Below, in pieces: positions 17,757 through 29,489 of a DNA stretch of 64,000 nt. How positions within the stretch are numbered: the stretch's first letter is position 1; each line of letters starts with the position of its first letter. Source of the DNA: Oceanibacterium hippocampi (GTDB lineage Bacteria; Pseudomonadota; Alphaproteobacteria; Sneathiellales; Sneathiellaceae); NCBI RefSeq assembly GCF_900172325.1, contig NZ_FWFR01000001.1, positions 558,001 through 622,000 on the forward strand, given 5' to 3'. The notes under the pieces were generated by a model. It did not search any database, was not told the DNA's origin, and saw nothing but the letters and a program-made list of their open reading frames with translations. Position numbers and translations under genes: made by a program.

Positions 17757-17787
17757 TTCGCAATTGCGAAGGTCAATGTTAACATTG
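17757..17787. promoter_or_regulatory. Two perfect palindromes overlapping a candidate phaZ promoter
   Basis: TTCGCAATTGCGAA (17757-17770) and CAATGTTAACATTG (17774-17787) are both perfect 14 bp dyads, three bases apart, 39-69 bp before the phaZ ATG. A -35-like TTCGCA (17757-17762) and -10-like TAACAT (17780-17785) with 17 bp spacing fall inside them. A repressor bound here would block transcription. A further TTGCGAAA copy lies at 17793. The binding protein is not known; PhaR-type regulators are one possibility. Confidence 0.5.
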
Positions 17788-17825
17788 GTGCGTTGCGAAA
17801 TCGGAAAGTGAGTGGGATAGTGGGT

Positions 17826-19046
17826 ATGCTTTATCAGATGCATGAGTTCCAGCGTGTTGCCCTCGAACCCCTGAGGCTGATGGCCGGAGCGCAGCAGCAG
17901 TTCCTCCAGAATCCCTTCAATCCCGTGTCTTACCTGCCACCGGCGCGCGCGATGTCGGCGGCCTTCGAACTGTTCGACGATGTGACGCGGGCTTACGGAA
18001 AGCCGGCATTCGGCCTCGATCGGGTGACCGACGACGGCATCGTCTACCCGATCCAGGAAACGATCGTCGCCCGCAAGAATTTCTGCCAGCTCAAGCATTT
18101 CGAACGTCCGAATGCCGGGCGCCATCCGCGCATGCTGGTGGTCGCACCGCTGTCCGGTCATTACGCGACGCTGCTGCGCGGCACGGTCGAGGCCCTGCTC
18201 CCCGATCACGACGTCTATATCACCGACTGGCGGGACGCCCGGATGGTGCCGGTGATGAAGGGTCATTTCGACCTCGACGATTACATCGATTACGTGATCG
18301 AGTTTCTCCAGGTGCTGGGTCCGGATACCCATGTCATGGCGGTCTGCCAGCCGAGCGTGCCGGTTCTTGCCGCCGTTGCGCTGATGGCCGAGGCCGGCGA
18401 TCCCTGCGCACCGGCCAGCATGACACTGATGGGTGGCCCGATCGATACCCGGCGCAACCCGACGCAACCCTGCAAGCTCGCCGAGGAGCATTCGATCGAG
18501 TGGTTCGAGAACTCGGTCGTGCAGCGCGTACCGTTCGCCTATCCGGGTTTTCTCCGGCGCGTCTATCCGGGCTTCCTGCAGCTTTCCGGTTTCATGGCGA
18601 TGAACCTCGACCGCCATGTCGACGCCCACATGCAGTTCTTCCAGCATCTCGTCGAGGGCGACGGCGAAAGCGCCGACAAGCATCGGGAATTCTATAACGA
18701 GTACCGCTCGGTCATGGATCTGCCGGCGGAATATTACCTGCAGACCGTCGAGGCGGTTTTCCAGCGCCAGGCGCTGGCCAAGGGCGAACTGACCCATCGC
18801 GGACATCGCGTCGATACCGGCGCCATCGAGAAGACCGCGCTGATGACCGTCGAGGGTGAACTCGACGATATCTCGGGAGTCGGCCAGACCCAGGCCGCCC
18901 ATGACATCTGCACACGGATTCCCGACAAGAAGCGCGTCCACTTCCTGCAGGAGAAGGTCGGCCACTACGGTGTCTTCAACGGATCGCGCTGGCGCACCTC
19001 GATTTATCCGCGCATCCGCGAGTTCGTGAAGAACAACGTCGGCTGA
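17826..19046 (+). CDS. phaZ: Intracellular polyhydroxyalkanoate depolymerase
   Basis: Degrades stored poly-3-hydroxybutyrate granules in the cytoplasm. The 406-residue alpha/beta-hydrolase has no signal peptide. The nucleophile is the cysteine of the lipase-box-like AVCQPSVP (C174), as in intracellular PhaZ of Cupriavidus and relatives. The family stretch [19 protein letters not shown] is at 104-122. Catalytic Asp and His candidates fall in [10 protein letters not shown] and [10 protein letters not shown]. The start ATG ([10 protein letters not shown]) matches the family start; an upstream TTG is unlikely. Paired palindromes lie in the promoter. The YcgN gene begins 1 bp after the stop. Confidence 0.93.
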   Translation: MLYQMHEFQRVALEPLRLMAGAQQQFLQNPFNPVSYLPPARAMSAAFELFDDVTRAYGKPAFGLDRVTDDGIVYPIQETIVARKNFCQLKHFERPNAGRHPRMLVVAPLSGHYATLLRGTVEALLPDHDVYITDWRDARMVPVMKGHFDLDDYIDYVIEFLQVLGPDTHVMAVCQPSVPVLAAVALMAEAGDPCAPASMTLMGGPIDTRRNPTQPCKLAEEHSIEWFENSVVQRVPFAYPGFLRRVYPGFLQLSGFMAMNLDRHVDAHMQFFQHLVEGDGESADKHREFYNEYRSVMDLPAEYYLQTVEAVFQRQALAKGELTHRGHRVDTGAIEKTALMTVEGELDDISGVGQTQAAHDICTRIPDKKRVHFLQEKVGHYGVFNGSRWRTSIYPRIREFVKNNVG

Positions 19047-19047
19047 C

Positions 19048-19488
19048 ATGGACGGCGAGGAACCGTTCTGGCGCCGGAAGGGGCTCCGCGAACTGGACGC
19101 GCAGGAATGGGAAAGCCTGTGTGACGGCTGCGGAAAATGCTGTCTGCACAAGCTCGAGGATGTCGACAGCGGCGAGATTGCCTTCACGAACGTCGCCTGT
19201 CGGCTGCTCGACCTGGGAAGCTGCCGCTGCAGCAACTATCCGGAACGCCGGCGACTGGTTCCCGATTGCCTCGTGCTCACCCCCGACATGTTCGATGACC
19301 TGAGCTGGCTGCCCGGTACCTGTGCCTATCGGCTGATTGCCGAAGGCAAGGATCTCGCCTGGTGGCACCCGCTGGTCTCGGGCGATCCGGAAACCGTGCA
19401 CCAGGCCGGGATCTCGGTTCGCGGCCGGGTCGTCTCGGAACGCCGGGTGCGCGATCTCGAGGACCATATCGTCGACTGGCCGGCCTGA
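19048..19488 (+). CDS. YcgN family cysteine-cluster protein
   Basis: A 146-residue cytoplasmic protein of the YcgN/UPF0260 family, which carries a CxxCxxCC zinc- or iron-binding motif. The N-terminal cluster is CDGCGKCC (C25, C28, C31, C32), followed by [18 protein letters not shown] with three more cysteines and [12 protein letters not shown]. No biochemical function is established for the family. It starts one base after the phaZ stop, so it is cotranscribed, but that alone does not tie it to PHB metabolism. Confidence 0.85.
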   Translation: MDGEEPFWRRKGLRELDAQEWESLCDGCGKCCLHKLEDVDSGEIAFTNVACRLLDLGSCRCSNYPERRRLVPDCLVLTPDMFDDLSWLPGTCAYRLIAEGKDLAWWHPLVSGDPETVHQAGISVRGRVVSERRVRDLEDHIVDWPA

Positions 19489-19522
19489 GCGAGCGGCCGA
19501 GGTCGCACGGTGCGCCCGCCGA

Positions 19523-20596
19523 TCAGAGGCGTCGCCCGCTCTCCGAATCGAAGAGATGCAGAAGCTCCGCCCGGGTGTCGAGCAGCACGCTCGCGCCGGC
19601 GGCGATATGCCGGCCGCCGGGCAGCCGCGCGGTCAGCGGAGTGTCGCCGAGGCGGCCATGGACCAGGGTGTCTGCGCCGAGCTCCTCGGCGATCTCGACC
19701 TCGACCTGGAAGGTTTCCGGCCCCCTTTCCTGCACGACCGAGAGATGCTCGGGCCGGATGCCGAGCGTCACGCGGCCGCTGGCATGGTCCGGCACGCCGC
19801 CGTTGGGTAGGGCGATGGTCTCGCCCGATGGCAGGCGCACGGCCTTGCCGCCCTCGACCGCCTGGCATTCGATCAGATTCATCGATGGCGAGCCTATGAA
19901 GCCGGCGACGAAGGTCGTGGCCGGCCGCTCGTAGACCTCCATCGGCGTCCCGACATGCTCGGCGACACCTGAATTCATGACCACCAGCCGGTCGGCGAGG
20001 GTCATCGCCTCGACCTGGTCATGGGTGACATAGACCGAGGTGACGCCGAAGGTGCGATGCAGCCGCTTGATCTCGATCCGCATCTGCACGCGCAGCTTGG
20101 CGTCGAGATTGGAGAGCGGTTCGTCGAACAGGAACACCGACGGCTGGCGGACGATCGCCCGGCCCATTGCCACGCGCTGGCGCTGGCCGCCGGAGAGCTG
20201 GCGCGGCTTGCGCTGCAGATAGTCGCCGAGCTGCAGCGTTTCGGCGGCGACATTCACCCGCGCCTCGATCTCGGCCTTCGACATGCCGCGAATCTTCAGC
20301 CCGTAGGCCATGTTGTCGTAAACCGACATATGCGGGTAGAGCGCATAGTTCTGGAACACCATGGCGATATCGCGGTCGCCGGGCTCGACCTCGTTGACCA
20401 CGCGTTCGCCGATCATGATCTCGCCGGCGCTGATCCGCTCCAGCCCGGCGATCATGCGCAGGAGGGTCGACTTGCCGCAGCCGGACGGCCCGACGATCAC
20501 CACGAATTCGCCGTCGGCGATCCGCAGATCGACGCCGTGGATCACTTCCAGTTCGCTGTACGATTTTCGAACGCCCGCCAGGGTCACTTCGGCCAT
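19523..20596 (-). CDS. ugpC: UgpC-type ABC transporter ATP-binding protein
   Basis: ATPase of the sn-glycerol-3-phosphate importer, 357 residues. Walker [10 protein letters not shown] lies at 36-44, with the [17 protein letters not shown] signature, the [15 protein letters not shown] Walker B, and the switch histidine in [15 protein letters not shown]. The C-terminal TOBE/OB region (about 240-357, [10 protein letters not shown]) is the regulatory domain of MalK-like proteins. The start at MAEVTL follows ugpE by 14 bp. The same ATPase type serves several sugar importers, so the glycerol phosphate call rests on its UgpB, UgpA and UgpE neighbours. Confidence 0.92.
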   Translation of the reverse strand: MAEVTLAGVRKSYSELEVIHGVDLRIADGEFVVIVGPSGCGKSTLLRMIAGLERISAGEIMIGERVVNEVEPGDRDIAMVFQNYALYPHMSVYDNMAYGLKIRGMSKAEIEARVNVAAETLQLGDYLQRKPRQLSGGQRQRVAMGRAIVRQPSVFLFDEPLSNLDAKLRVQMRIEIKRLHRTFGVTSVYVTHDQVEAMTLADRLVVMNSGVAEHVGTPMEVYERPATTFVAGFIGSPSMNLIECQAVEGGKAVRLPSGETIALPNGGVPDHASGRVTLGIRPEHLSVVQERGPETFQVEVEIAEELGADTLVHGRLGDTPLTARLPGGRHIAAGASVLLDTRAELLHLFDSESGRRL

Positions 20597-20610
20597 GTTC
20601 TGAATCCCTG

Positions 20611-21456
20611 TTATTTCTCGACTTCGACGAGGCCCTTGACGAACAGCCGCTGCATGAACACGACCACCGCGACCGGTGGCAGCAGCGCGAGGATCGCCGT
20701 CGCCATCGTCAGGTTCCATTCGGCAACCGTGTCGGCAACGTTCACCATGCGCTGGATGCCCATCACGATGGTGTTCATGCTTTCATCGGTGGTGACCAGC
20801 AGCGGCCAGAGATACTGGTTCCAGCCGTAAATGAAGAGAATGACGAACAGCGCCGCGATATTCGTCCGCGACAGCGGTATCACCACATCGAAGAAGAAGC
20901 GCAGCGGCCCGGCCCCGTCGATCCGCGCTGCCTCGGTCAGCTCGTCCGGGATCGTCAGGAAGAACTGCCGGAACAGGAAGGTCGCCGTCGCCGAGGCGAT
21001 CAGCGGCAGGATCAGGCCGGCGTAGGAATTCAGCATGTTGAGCTGGGCGACGACTGCAAAGGTCGGGATGATCCGGACCTCGACCGGCAGCATCAGCGTA
21101 ATGAAGATCAGCCAGAAGCAAAGCATGCGGAAGGGGAACCGGAAATAGACGATTGCATAGGCCGACATCAGCGAGATGATGATCTTGCCGACGGCGATGC
21201 CGATCGCCATGACCAGGCTGTTCAGCATCATGATGCCGACCGGCGAGCCGCCGGCGGACACCATGCCCTGCCCGAGCACGGTCGTGTAGTTCTCGTAGGC
21301 ATTGCTCCCGAACCAGCCGGGCACCCGCGCGATCAGGTCGTTGGCCTCGTGTGTCGAGGCGACCAGCGCGATGTAGAGCGGGAAGCAGACGATCCCGATG
21401 CCGCCGATCAGCACGGCATGGGAGAGGAAGGTGAGCCAGGGGCGGTTCTCGACCAT
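20611..21456 (-). CDS. ugpE: sn-glycerol-3-phosphate ABC transporter permease
   Basis: A 281-residue inner-membrane protein with six membrane helices. It carries the MalG/UgpE-type EAA loop [20 protein letters not shown], which docks on the ATPase. The first helix starts right after [14 protein letters not shown]. The start codon shares one base with the ugpA stop (TGATG-type overlap), a sign of coupled translation. The gene order B-A-E-C is a standard ugp arrangement; no glycerophosphodiesterase (ugpQ) follows. Confidence 0.92.
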   Translation of the reverse strand: MVENRPWLTFLSHAVLIGGIGIVCFPLYIALVASTHEANDLIARVPGWFGSNAYENYTTVLGQGMVSAGGSPVGIMMLNSLVMAIGIAVGKIIISLMSAYAIVYFRFPFRMLCFWLIFITLMLPVEVRIIPTFAVVAQLNMLNSYAGLILPLIASATATFLFRQFFLTIPDELTEAARIDGAGPLRFFFDVVIPLSRTNIAALFVILFIYGWNQYLWPLLVTTDESMNTIVMGIQRMVNVADTVAEWNLTMATAILALLPPVAVVVFMQRLFVKGLVEVEK

Positions 21457-22337
21457 CAGTATTCCACCCGCCGTTCGATGTACTTGAACTGCACCACCGT
21501 CAGCGTGATGACGATCGCCATCAGGATCACCGACTGCGCCGCCGAGCCGCCCAGATCCTGGGCGATGAAGCCGTCGTTGAAGACCTTGTAGACAAGGATC
21601 TCGGTCGAGCCCGCGGGCCCGCCCTGGGTGATGCCGTGGATGATCCCGAAGGTGTCGAAGAAGGCATAGACGATGTTGACGACCAGCAGGAAGAAGGTCG
21701 TCGGCGAAAGCAGCGGGAAGACGATCGTCCAGAAACGCCGCGACGGCGAGGCGCCGTCGATCGCCGCCGCCTCGATCAGGCTTTTCGGGATCGCCTGCAG
21801 GCCGGCAAGGAAGAACAGGAAATTGTAGGAGATCTGTTTCCAGGTGGCCGAGATGATTACCAGCACCATCGCCTGGTTGCCGTTCAGCACATGGTTCCAG
21901 TCAACCCCAACCGCGCGCAGCGAGAGCGCCAGAATGCCGTTGCTCGGGTTGAACATGAAGAGCCAGAGCACGCCGGCGATCACCGGGGCGACCGCGTAGG
22001 GCCAGATCAGCAATGTCTTGTAGATCGTCGCGTTCTTGATGGCGCGGTCGGCCATGACGGCGAACAGCAGCGACACCAGGAGACCGAGCGCGGCGGTCGA
22101 GACGCTGAACACCACCGTGTTCTTGAGTGCCCGCAGGTAGTAGGGATCGTGAAACAGGAACTCGAAATTCTCGAACCAGACGAATTCCCGGTTCAGTCCG
22201 AAGGCGTCCTCCAGCAGCAGCGACTGATACAGCGCCTGGCTGGCCGGCCAGAGGAAGAAGATGAAGGTTACCAGAAGCTGCGGCGCGACCAGCATGAAGG
22301 CCAGGCCGTTATTCTGAAAGCTGACCCGTTTCAGCAT
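21456..22337 (-). CDS. ugpA: sn-glycerol-3-phosphate ABC transporter permease
   Basis: A 293-residue inner-membrane protein of the MalF/UgpA type with six helices. The EAA loop is [20 protein letters not shown]. The N-terminal region ([20 protein letters not shown]) is the usual first helix, followed by the [17 protein letters not shown] periplasmic segment seen in UgpA proteins. Separated from ugpB by 76 bp that hold a stable hairpin, and overlapping ugpE by one base. Confidence 0.92.
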   Translation of the reverse strand: MLKRVSFQNNGLAFMLVAPQLLVTFIFFLWPASQALYQSLLLEDAFGLNREFVWFENFEFLFHDPYYLRALKNTVVFSVSTAALGLLVSLLFAVMADRAIKNATIYKTLLIWPYAVAPVIAGVLWLFMFNPSNGILALSLRAVGVDWNHVLNGNQAMVLVIISATWKQISYNFLFFLAGLQAIPKSLIEAAAIDGASPSRRFWTIVFPLLSPTTFFLLVVNIVYAFFDTFGIIHGITQGGPAGSTEILVYKVFNDGFIAQDLGGSAAQSVILMAIVITLTVVQFKYIERRVEY

Positions 22338-22372
22338 ATATCCCCGCCCGTGTGGCGCGACGAGACGAAGCC

Positions 22373-22396
22373 GGGCCGCCCCTTCCGGAGCGGCCC
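22373..22396 (-). promoter_or_regulatory. Stem-loop between ugpB and ugpA
   Basis: GGGCCGC (22373-22379) pairs perfectly with GCGGCCC (22390-22396) around a 10-base loop in the 76 bp ugpB-ugpA gap. No U-run follows, so full termination is unlikely. Hairpins of this kind after binding-protein genes often stabilise or partly separate the upstream message, giving more binding protein than permease. The structure is seen; the role is inferred. Confidence 0.6.
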
Positions 22397-22413
22397 GTGC
22401 GACGACGTCATGG

Positions 22414-23733
22414 TCAGTTCATGCGCTCGAACTTGCGGAGCAGTTCGTTGCCGCGGGCAACAGCGCTGTCCAGCGCCGTCTTGGCGTCCTTGTCGCCGGC
22501 CCAGACGCCTTCCAGCTCTTCGTTGATGATGTCCCGGATCTGCACGAAGTTGCCGAGACGGAGGCCCTTCGAGTTGGCCGTCGGCGCCTTGTTGGTCATC
22601 TGCAGGATGGCCGTCTCGGTGCCGGGGTTCTCCTCGTAGTAGCCGGACTTCTTGGTCATCTCATAGGCCGCCTTGGTGATCGGCAGGTAGCCCGTGAAGG
22701 TGTGCCAGTCCATCTGCACTTCCGGCTGCGAGAGATAGCTCAGGAACGCCGCGACGCCCTTGTACTCTTCCGCCGGATGGCCTTCCAGGACCCACAACGT
22801 GGCGCCGCCGATGATCGAATTCTGCGGTGCGCCCGCGACTTCCGGCCAATAGGGCAGCCGGCCGACGCCGAACTCGAAGCCCTGCACGCCGCGCTTCACG
22901 CCGGCATAGGCGGCCGAGGAGTTCATGTACATCGCGCATTCGCCGTTCAGGAACTTCGGCGCGGAATCGGAGCGGCGTCCGCCGTAATCGAAGATCTTGC
23001 TCTTCTGCCAGTCGGCAAGCTGCTGGATATGCTTGACGTGGGTCGGGCTGTTGAAGGTGAACTCGGTATCGGTGCCGTCGAAGCCGTTCGACTGGGTGGC
23101 GAAGGGAATGTTGTGCCACGCCGAGAAGTTCTCGAGCTGCACCCAGGACTGCCAGCCGCTGGTGAAGCCGCAGGGATATCCGGCCGCCTGCAGCTTCTTC
23201 GCCGCCTCGCCGAGCTCCGGCCAGGTTTTCGGCGGGCTCTCCGGGTCAAGGCCGGCCTTCTTGAAGGCGTCCTTGTTGTAATACATCACCGGCGTCGAGG
23301 AATTGAACGGCATCGACAGCATTTTGCCGTCCGAGGTGGTGTAGTAGCCGACGACCGACGGCAGATAGGCGTCCGTGTCGAAGTCGCCGCCAGCCTCGGC
23401 CATGACCTCGTAGACCGGCTTGACGGCGCCCTTGGCGGCCATCATCGAGGCGGTTCCGACCTCGAAGACCTGCACGATGTGCGGCTGTTCCTTGGCGCGG
23501 AACGCGGCGATCGCGGCGGTCATCGTCTCGGTGTAGTTGCCCTTGTAGACCGGCACGACCTTGTAGTCGGCCTGCGAGGCATTGAAGCCGTCGGCGATCT
23601 CGACGACCTTCTCGCCGAGCGCGCCGCCCATGGCGTGCCACCATTCGATCTCGGTCGCGGCCTGGGCCTGGGCCACCTGGCCCATGGCGAAGGCGGCTAC
23701 CGCGCCTGCCAGGATCTTGCGATAAGCTGTCAT
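22414..23733 (-). CDS. ugpB: sn-glycerol-3-phosphate ABC transporter substrate-binding protein
   Basis: Periplasmic receptor, 439 residues. The signal peptide [20 protein letters not shown] ends near [10 protein letters not shown] (about residue 25). Family features are [14 protein letters not shown] at the mature start, [16 protein letters not shown]-type hinge sequence, and [20 protein letters not shown]. Substrates in characterised homologues are glycerol 3-phosphate and glycerophosphodiesters. The start is set by a GGGAGG box 8-13 bp upstream. The promoter must lie in the 345 bp upstream gap. No PhoB box could be confirmed by eye. Confidence 0.93.
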   Translation of the reverse strand: MTAYRKILAGAVAAFAMGQVAQAQAATEIEWWHAMGGALGEKVVEIADGFNASQADYKVVPVYKGNYTETMTAAIAAFRAKEQPHIVQVFEVGTASMMAAKGAVKPVYEVMAEAGGDFDTDAYLPSVVGYYTTSDGKMLSMPFNSSTPVMYYNKDAFKKAGLDPESPPKTWPELGEAAKKLQAAGYPCGFTSGWQSWVQLENFSAWHNIPFATQSNGFDGTDTEFTFNSPTHVKHIQQLADWQKSKIFDYGGRRSDSAPKFLNGECAMYMNSSAAYAGVKRGVQGFEFGVGRLPYWPEVAGAPQNSIIGGATLWVLEGHPAEEYKGVAAFLSYLSQPEVQMDWHTFTGYLPITKAAYEMTKKSGYYEENPGTETAILQMTNKAPTANSKGLRLGNFVQIRDIINEELEGVWAGDKDAKTALDSAVARGNELLRKFERMN

Positions 23734-24078
23734 GTGAGAAACCTCCCGGGTAGTGGTTGAGTCCTGCTCTCGTCGTTGCTTGGTATGGGGCAGGATCAAG
23801 ACGGTTCGTTTGCGCCTCTATGACATATTTATTGCAGCTAGAACCGGCAAATTGAAGCGCGGAATCGCCGGACTGTGTAGGAATGCGAACAAGAGTGAAC
23901 CGGAACCGGACGGAATCTGTCGCTTGTCCTTCGTTCGGCGGGTGCGCGGCAGGCGTTCCGGCTCTCTCGATCGGGCGCCGGAATACGCCTGAACTTTCTG
24001 CCGGAACCCTTATTGTCCTGTACAACAGCGTCCCGGCCCGGGAATGTCTGTCCGGGCATTCCGTGAACGAAGACAAAA
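23734..24078. other. Intergenic gap between divergent ugpB and the metallopeptidase gene
   Basis: 345 bp without a supported gene. It must hold the ugp promoter and that of the metallopeptidase gene. Near 23815-23835 there is an A+T-rich patch (CTATGACATATTTATTGCAG), a likely ugp promoter area, but no clear -35/-10 pair or PHO box can be picked. TTGTCCTGTACAA around 24013-24025 is a partial dyad. Short open frames here overlap each other and have no ribosome-binding sites. Confidence 0.5.
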
Positions 24079-24804
24079 GTGACTGAGCGGAAACAGGTCA
24101 TTCTCCTCGACAGCGACGACGGTGCGGTCGAGATCCGTATCCGCCGCTCGACCCGGGCCCGGCGGATGCGCCTGTTGCTGCGCCCCGGTGAGCCAATGGT
24201 GACGCTGGTGCTGCCGTCCGGTACGGACGAACGACGCGGCCGGGCCTTCGCCGAACGCGAACGGTCCTGGATCATGGCCCGCCTGGCCGAACGGGATCTT
24301 CCAGTCGCCTTCGCCGACGGCGCCGAGATACCCTATCTGGGGCGCCCGCACGCAATCCGGCACCTGGGCGAACGGCGCGGCGTGGTCAGGCTGGAAGAGG
24401 ACCGGATCGTCGTCCCCGGCGACCCCGCCCACCTGCCGCGGCGGGTGGGTGACTGGCTGCGCGGCCAGGCCCGTGCCGCGGTGTCTCCGCTGGCGCTCGA
24501 CTTCGCCGCCAGGCTGGATCGCCGTGTCACCGGGATCTCGATCCGCGATCAGCGAAGCCGCTGGGCGAGCTGCAGTTCGAGCGGGCGGCTGAATTTCTCC
24601 TGGCGGCTGATCCTGACGCCGCCCGAAATCCTCCGTTACGTGGTCGCTCACGAAGTTTCGCATCTGGTCGAGATGAACCATTCGCCACGCTTCTGGGCTG
24701 TGGTCGGACGCCTCGATCCCGGTTACCGGAAGGCACGCGACTGGCTGCGGCGAAACGGACCGGCGCTCCATCGCTTCGGCGGACATCCGGACGGCGCGGA
24801 CTGA
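24079..24804 (+). CDS. YgjP/SprT-like zinc metallopeptidase (DUF45)
   Basis: A 241-residue soluble protein of the YgjP/M48-related family. The zinc site is HEVSH (191-195) with a third ligand region at MNHSPRFW (H201), and the family signature RSRWASCSSSGRLNFSWRL precedes it. The N-terminal half (about 10-110) is beta-rich with an RRSTRARRMRLLLRPG entry. Substrate unknown; E. coli YgjP has been linked to nucleotide or ubiquitin-like roles only by homology. GTG start at 24079; no clear Shine-Dalgarno. Confidence 0.82.
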   Translation: MTERKQVILLDSDDGAVEIRIRRSTRARRMRLLLRPGEPMVTLVLPSGTDERRGRAFAERERSWIMARLAERDLPVAFADGAEIPYLGRPHAIRHLGERRGVVRLEEDRIVVPGDPAHLPRRVGDWLRGQARAAVSPLALDFAARLDRRVTGISIRDQRSRWASCSSSGRLNFSWRLILTPPEILRYVVAHEVSHLVEMNHSPRFWAVVGRLDPGYRKARDWLRRNGPALHRFGGHPDGAD

Positions 24805-24832
24805 ACTTCCCGCGCCGGGTCATCGCCGGCGT

Positions 24833-26893
24833 CTAACGTCGATTGTCGGCCGGGAAGTCGCTCGGGGCGGGGCGATTCGCCGGCGCGGTGCGGCTGCCGC
24901 TCCCCGCGCTGCCGCTGCCGGCCGCGTTGCCGCCGCCCGAGATTGCCGAATCGATCGCCGACCGGATCGTTTGCCAGATCGATTCCCGCCAGTCGCCGTC
25001 GCCGCCACCGTCGGCGAGCAGCGGGCCCGCATCGAAGTCGTGAACGGGTTTGCCCTCGAGCGCGGCCCTGACGAAGCGACCCCAGGTCCGCGCCGGGGCG
25101 CCGCCGCCGGTGACATTCTTCATCGGTGACGCATCGTCGTTGCCGAACCAGACTCCGGCGACCAGCTCCGGCGTGAAACCGATGAACCAGGCGTCGCGGA
25201 AATCCTGGCTGGTCCCGGTCTTGCCGGCGGCCGGCCGACCCGGATCGGCGCCCCGGCCGGTGCCGCTGACGATCACCGACCGCAGCATGTCGCGAAGCTG
25301 GTCGTCGATTCGCCGGTCGACCACCCGGCCGAGCCCCGAGCCACGCCGCCGGTACAGCACGCGGCCGCTTTCCGCGCCACGGATCTCGACGATACCGAAC
25401 GGCAGCACGGCGCGCCCGTCCGCCGCGACCGTCCCATAAGCGGCGGTCAGTTCGAGGAGCGATACCTCCGAGGTGCCGAGCGCGATCGAGGGATGGTTGC
25501 GCAATTCGCTCCGGATCCCGAGCCGTTCCGCCGCATCGATCACGTTCTTGCGGCCGGCGCGCTCGGAAAGCTGGACGGCGACGGTATTGACCGACTGCGA
25601 GAAGCTCTCCTTCAGCGTCATCTCGCCCTTGTAATCGCCGCGATAGTTCTTCGGTTTCCAGCCGTCGATGCTGATCGGACCGTCGACGACCCGGTCGCTC
25701 GGCCGCATGCCGTTCTCGAGCGCCGCCGTATAGACGAAAAGTTTGAAGGCGGAGCCGGGCTGCCGGCGGGCCGAGACCGCCCGGTTGTAGGAGGATGCGG
25801 CATAGTCGCGGCCCCCGACCATGGCACGGACGGCGCCGTCCGGGGTCATTGCCAGCAGCGCGCCCTGGCCGATCGCCTGCTTCTTGCCGCTTTCGCCGAG
25901 CGTCGCGGCGACCGCCGCTTCCGCCGCCCGCTGCATGGCCGGATCGAGCGTCGTGACGATCACCAGGTCGTCGTCGGTGGTGCTGATGTAATCGGCAAGC
26001 TCGTCGACGATCCAGTCGGCGAAATAGCGCGTGTTCCGGGTAACGTCGCGGGGCGCTGACAGCTTGATCCGGCGGGCATCGCCGCGTTTCGCGTCGGCGT
26101 CGCTGATGAAGCCCGCGTCGACCATGTTGGCGAGCACCTGTTCCGCGCGGGCCCGGGCGAGGGCGAGATCGCTGGTCGGCGCATAACGCGACGGCGCCTT
26201 GACGAGCCCGGCCAGCATCGCCGCCTCGCCGAGCGTCAGCTCCCCCACATCCTTGTCGAAATAACGCGCCGCGGCGGCGCCGACGCCATAGGCTCCTGCG
26301 CCGAAATAGACCCGGTTGAGATAGAGGGCCAGGATTTCGTCCTTGGTGTATTTCACCTCGAGCCAGAGCGCCAGGACCACCTCCTGGATCTTCCTGCGAA
26401 CCGTCCGCTCGGGCGACAGGTAGAGATTCTTGGCAAGCTGCTGGGTGATCGTGGAACCGCCCTGTACCACGCGTCCGGCGCGATAATTGGCCAGGGCGGC
26501 CCGGAGCAGACCGATCGGATCGACACCGAAATGACTGTAGAAGCGCCGATCCTCGGTCGCCAGGAGGGCGATCGGCAGATAGGGCGGCATGTCGGAAAGC
26601 GGTACCGAGCCGGTGAAATAGCGGCCGAAATGCGCGACGGTCGAGCCGTCCTCGGCGAGCAGCGTGAGCGCCGGGCCGGCCTTCGGGCTTTCCAGCGCCT
26701 CGACGTCCGGCAGGTCGTAGGCATAGAAGGCGAGGATCGCGAATCCGGCAACCGCGAGCCAGATCAGCGCGATCGCGGCGAACCGGGCAAGCCAGAACAA
26801 TCGCCGCCAGACCGACGTCCGGGGCGTTTTCTTGCGGTCGGTCCTGCCGGCCTTGGCCTTGCGCGTCGGTGCGGCTTTCGGTTTCTTCGCCAT
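24833..26893 (-). CDS. Class A penicillin-binding protein (PBP1A family)
   Basis: Bifunctional peptidoglycan synthase, 686 residues, anchored by one helix (about 36-58) after a lysine-rich cytoplasmic tail. The GT51 glycosyltransferase has LLATEDRRFYSHFGVDP (catalytic E114) and GGSTITQQLAKN. The transpeptidase has PGSAFKLF (active serine in SAFK), SQSVN and KTGTS. The last 60 residues are a Gly/Ser/Pro/Ala-rich tail of low complexity. I start at MAKKPK; the upstream frame has no ribosome-binding site. It is read alone, downstream of gyrB on the same strand but 146 bp away behind a hairpin. Confidence 0.92.
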   Translation of the reverse strand: MAKKPKAAPTRKAKAGRTDRKKTPRTSVWRRLFWLARFAAIALIWLAVAGFAILAFYAYDLPDVEALESPKAGPALTLLAEDGSTVAHFGRYFTGSVPLSDMPPYLPIALLATEDRRFYSHFGVDPIGLLRAALANYRAGRVVQGGSTITQQLAKNLYLSPERTVRRKIQEVVLALWLEVKYTKDEILALYLNRVYFGAGAYGVGAAAARYFDKDVGELTLGEAAMLAGLVKAPSRYAPTSDLALARARAEQVLANMVDAGFISDADAKRGDARRIKLSAPRDVTRNTRYFADWIVDELADYISTTDDDLVIVTTLDPAMQRAAEAAVAATLGESGKKQAIGQGALLAMTPDGAVRAMVGGRDYAASSYNRAVSARRQPGSAFKLFVYTAALENGMRPSDRVVDGPISIDGWKPKNYRGDYKGEMTLKESFSQSVNTVAVQLSERAGRKNVIDAAERLGIRSELRNHPSIALGTSEVSLLELTAAYGTVAADGRAVLPFGIVEIRGAESGRVLYRRRGSGLGRVVDRRIDDQLRDMLRSVIVSGTGRGADPGRPAAGKTGTSQDFRDAWFIGFTPELVAGVWFGNDDASPMKNVTGGGAPARTWGRFVRAALEGKPVHDFDAGPLLADGGGDGDWRESIWQTIRSAIDSAISGGGNAAGSGSAGSGSRTAPANRPAPSDFPADNRR

Positions 26894-26979
26894 GTCTTTC
26901 GGTCGTCGGTTTCGGAGCCGCCGGTCGATCCTGTCAGACGGGCGCAGGTCCCGGACCCGGGATAGTCCTCGCAAACTGT

Positions 26980-27016
26980 GCGGCGGTCATGGCCAAAATG
27001 TGGCCGCGACCGCCGC
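26980..27016 (-). terminator. Hairpin downstream of gyrB, candidate terminator
   Basis: GCGGCGGTC (26980-26988) pairs with GACCGCCGC (27008-27016); inside, GGCC pairs with GGCC around a 7-base loop, with a 2x2 internal loop. On the minus strand it is followed by ACAGTTTGCG, a weak U-tract. It lies 23 bp after the gyrB stop and before the PBP gene. Confidence 0.5.
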
Positions 27017-27039
27017 TGTTCTCTCAGACAGCCCCGTGG

Positions 27040-29478
<2,439 letters not shown>

Positions 29479-29489
29479 CTACCTTCCAC

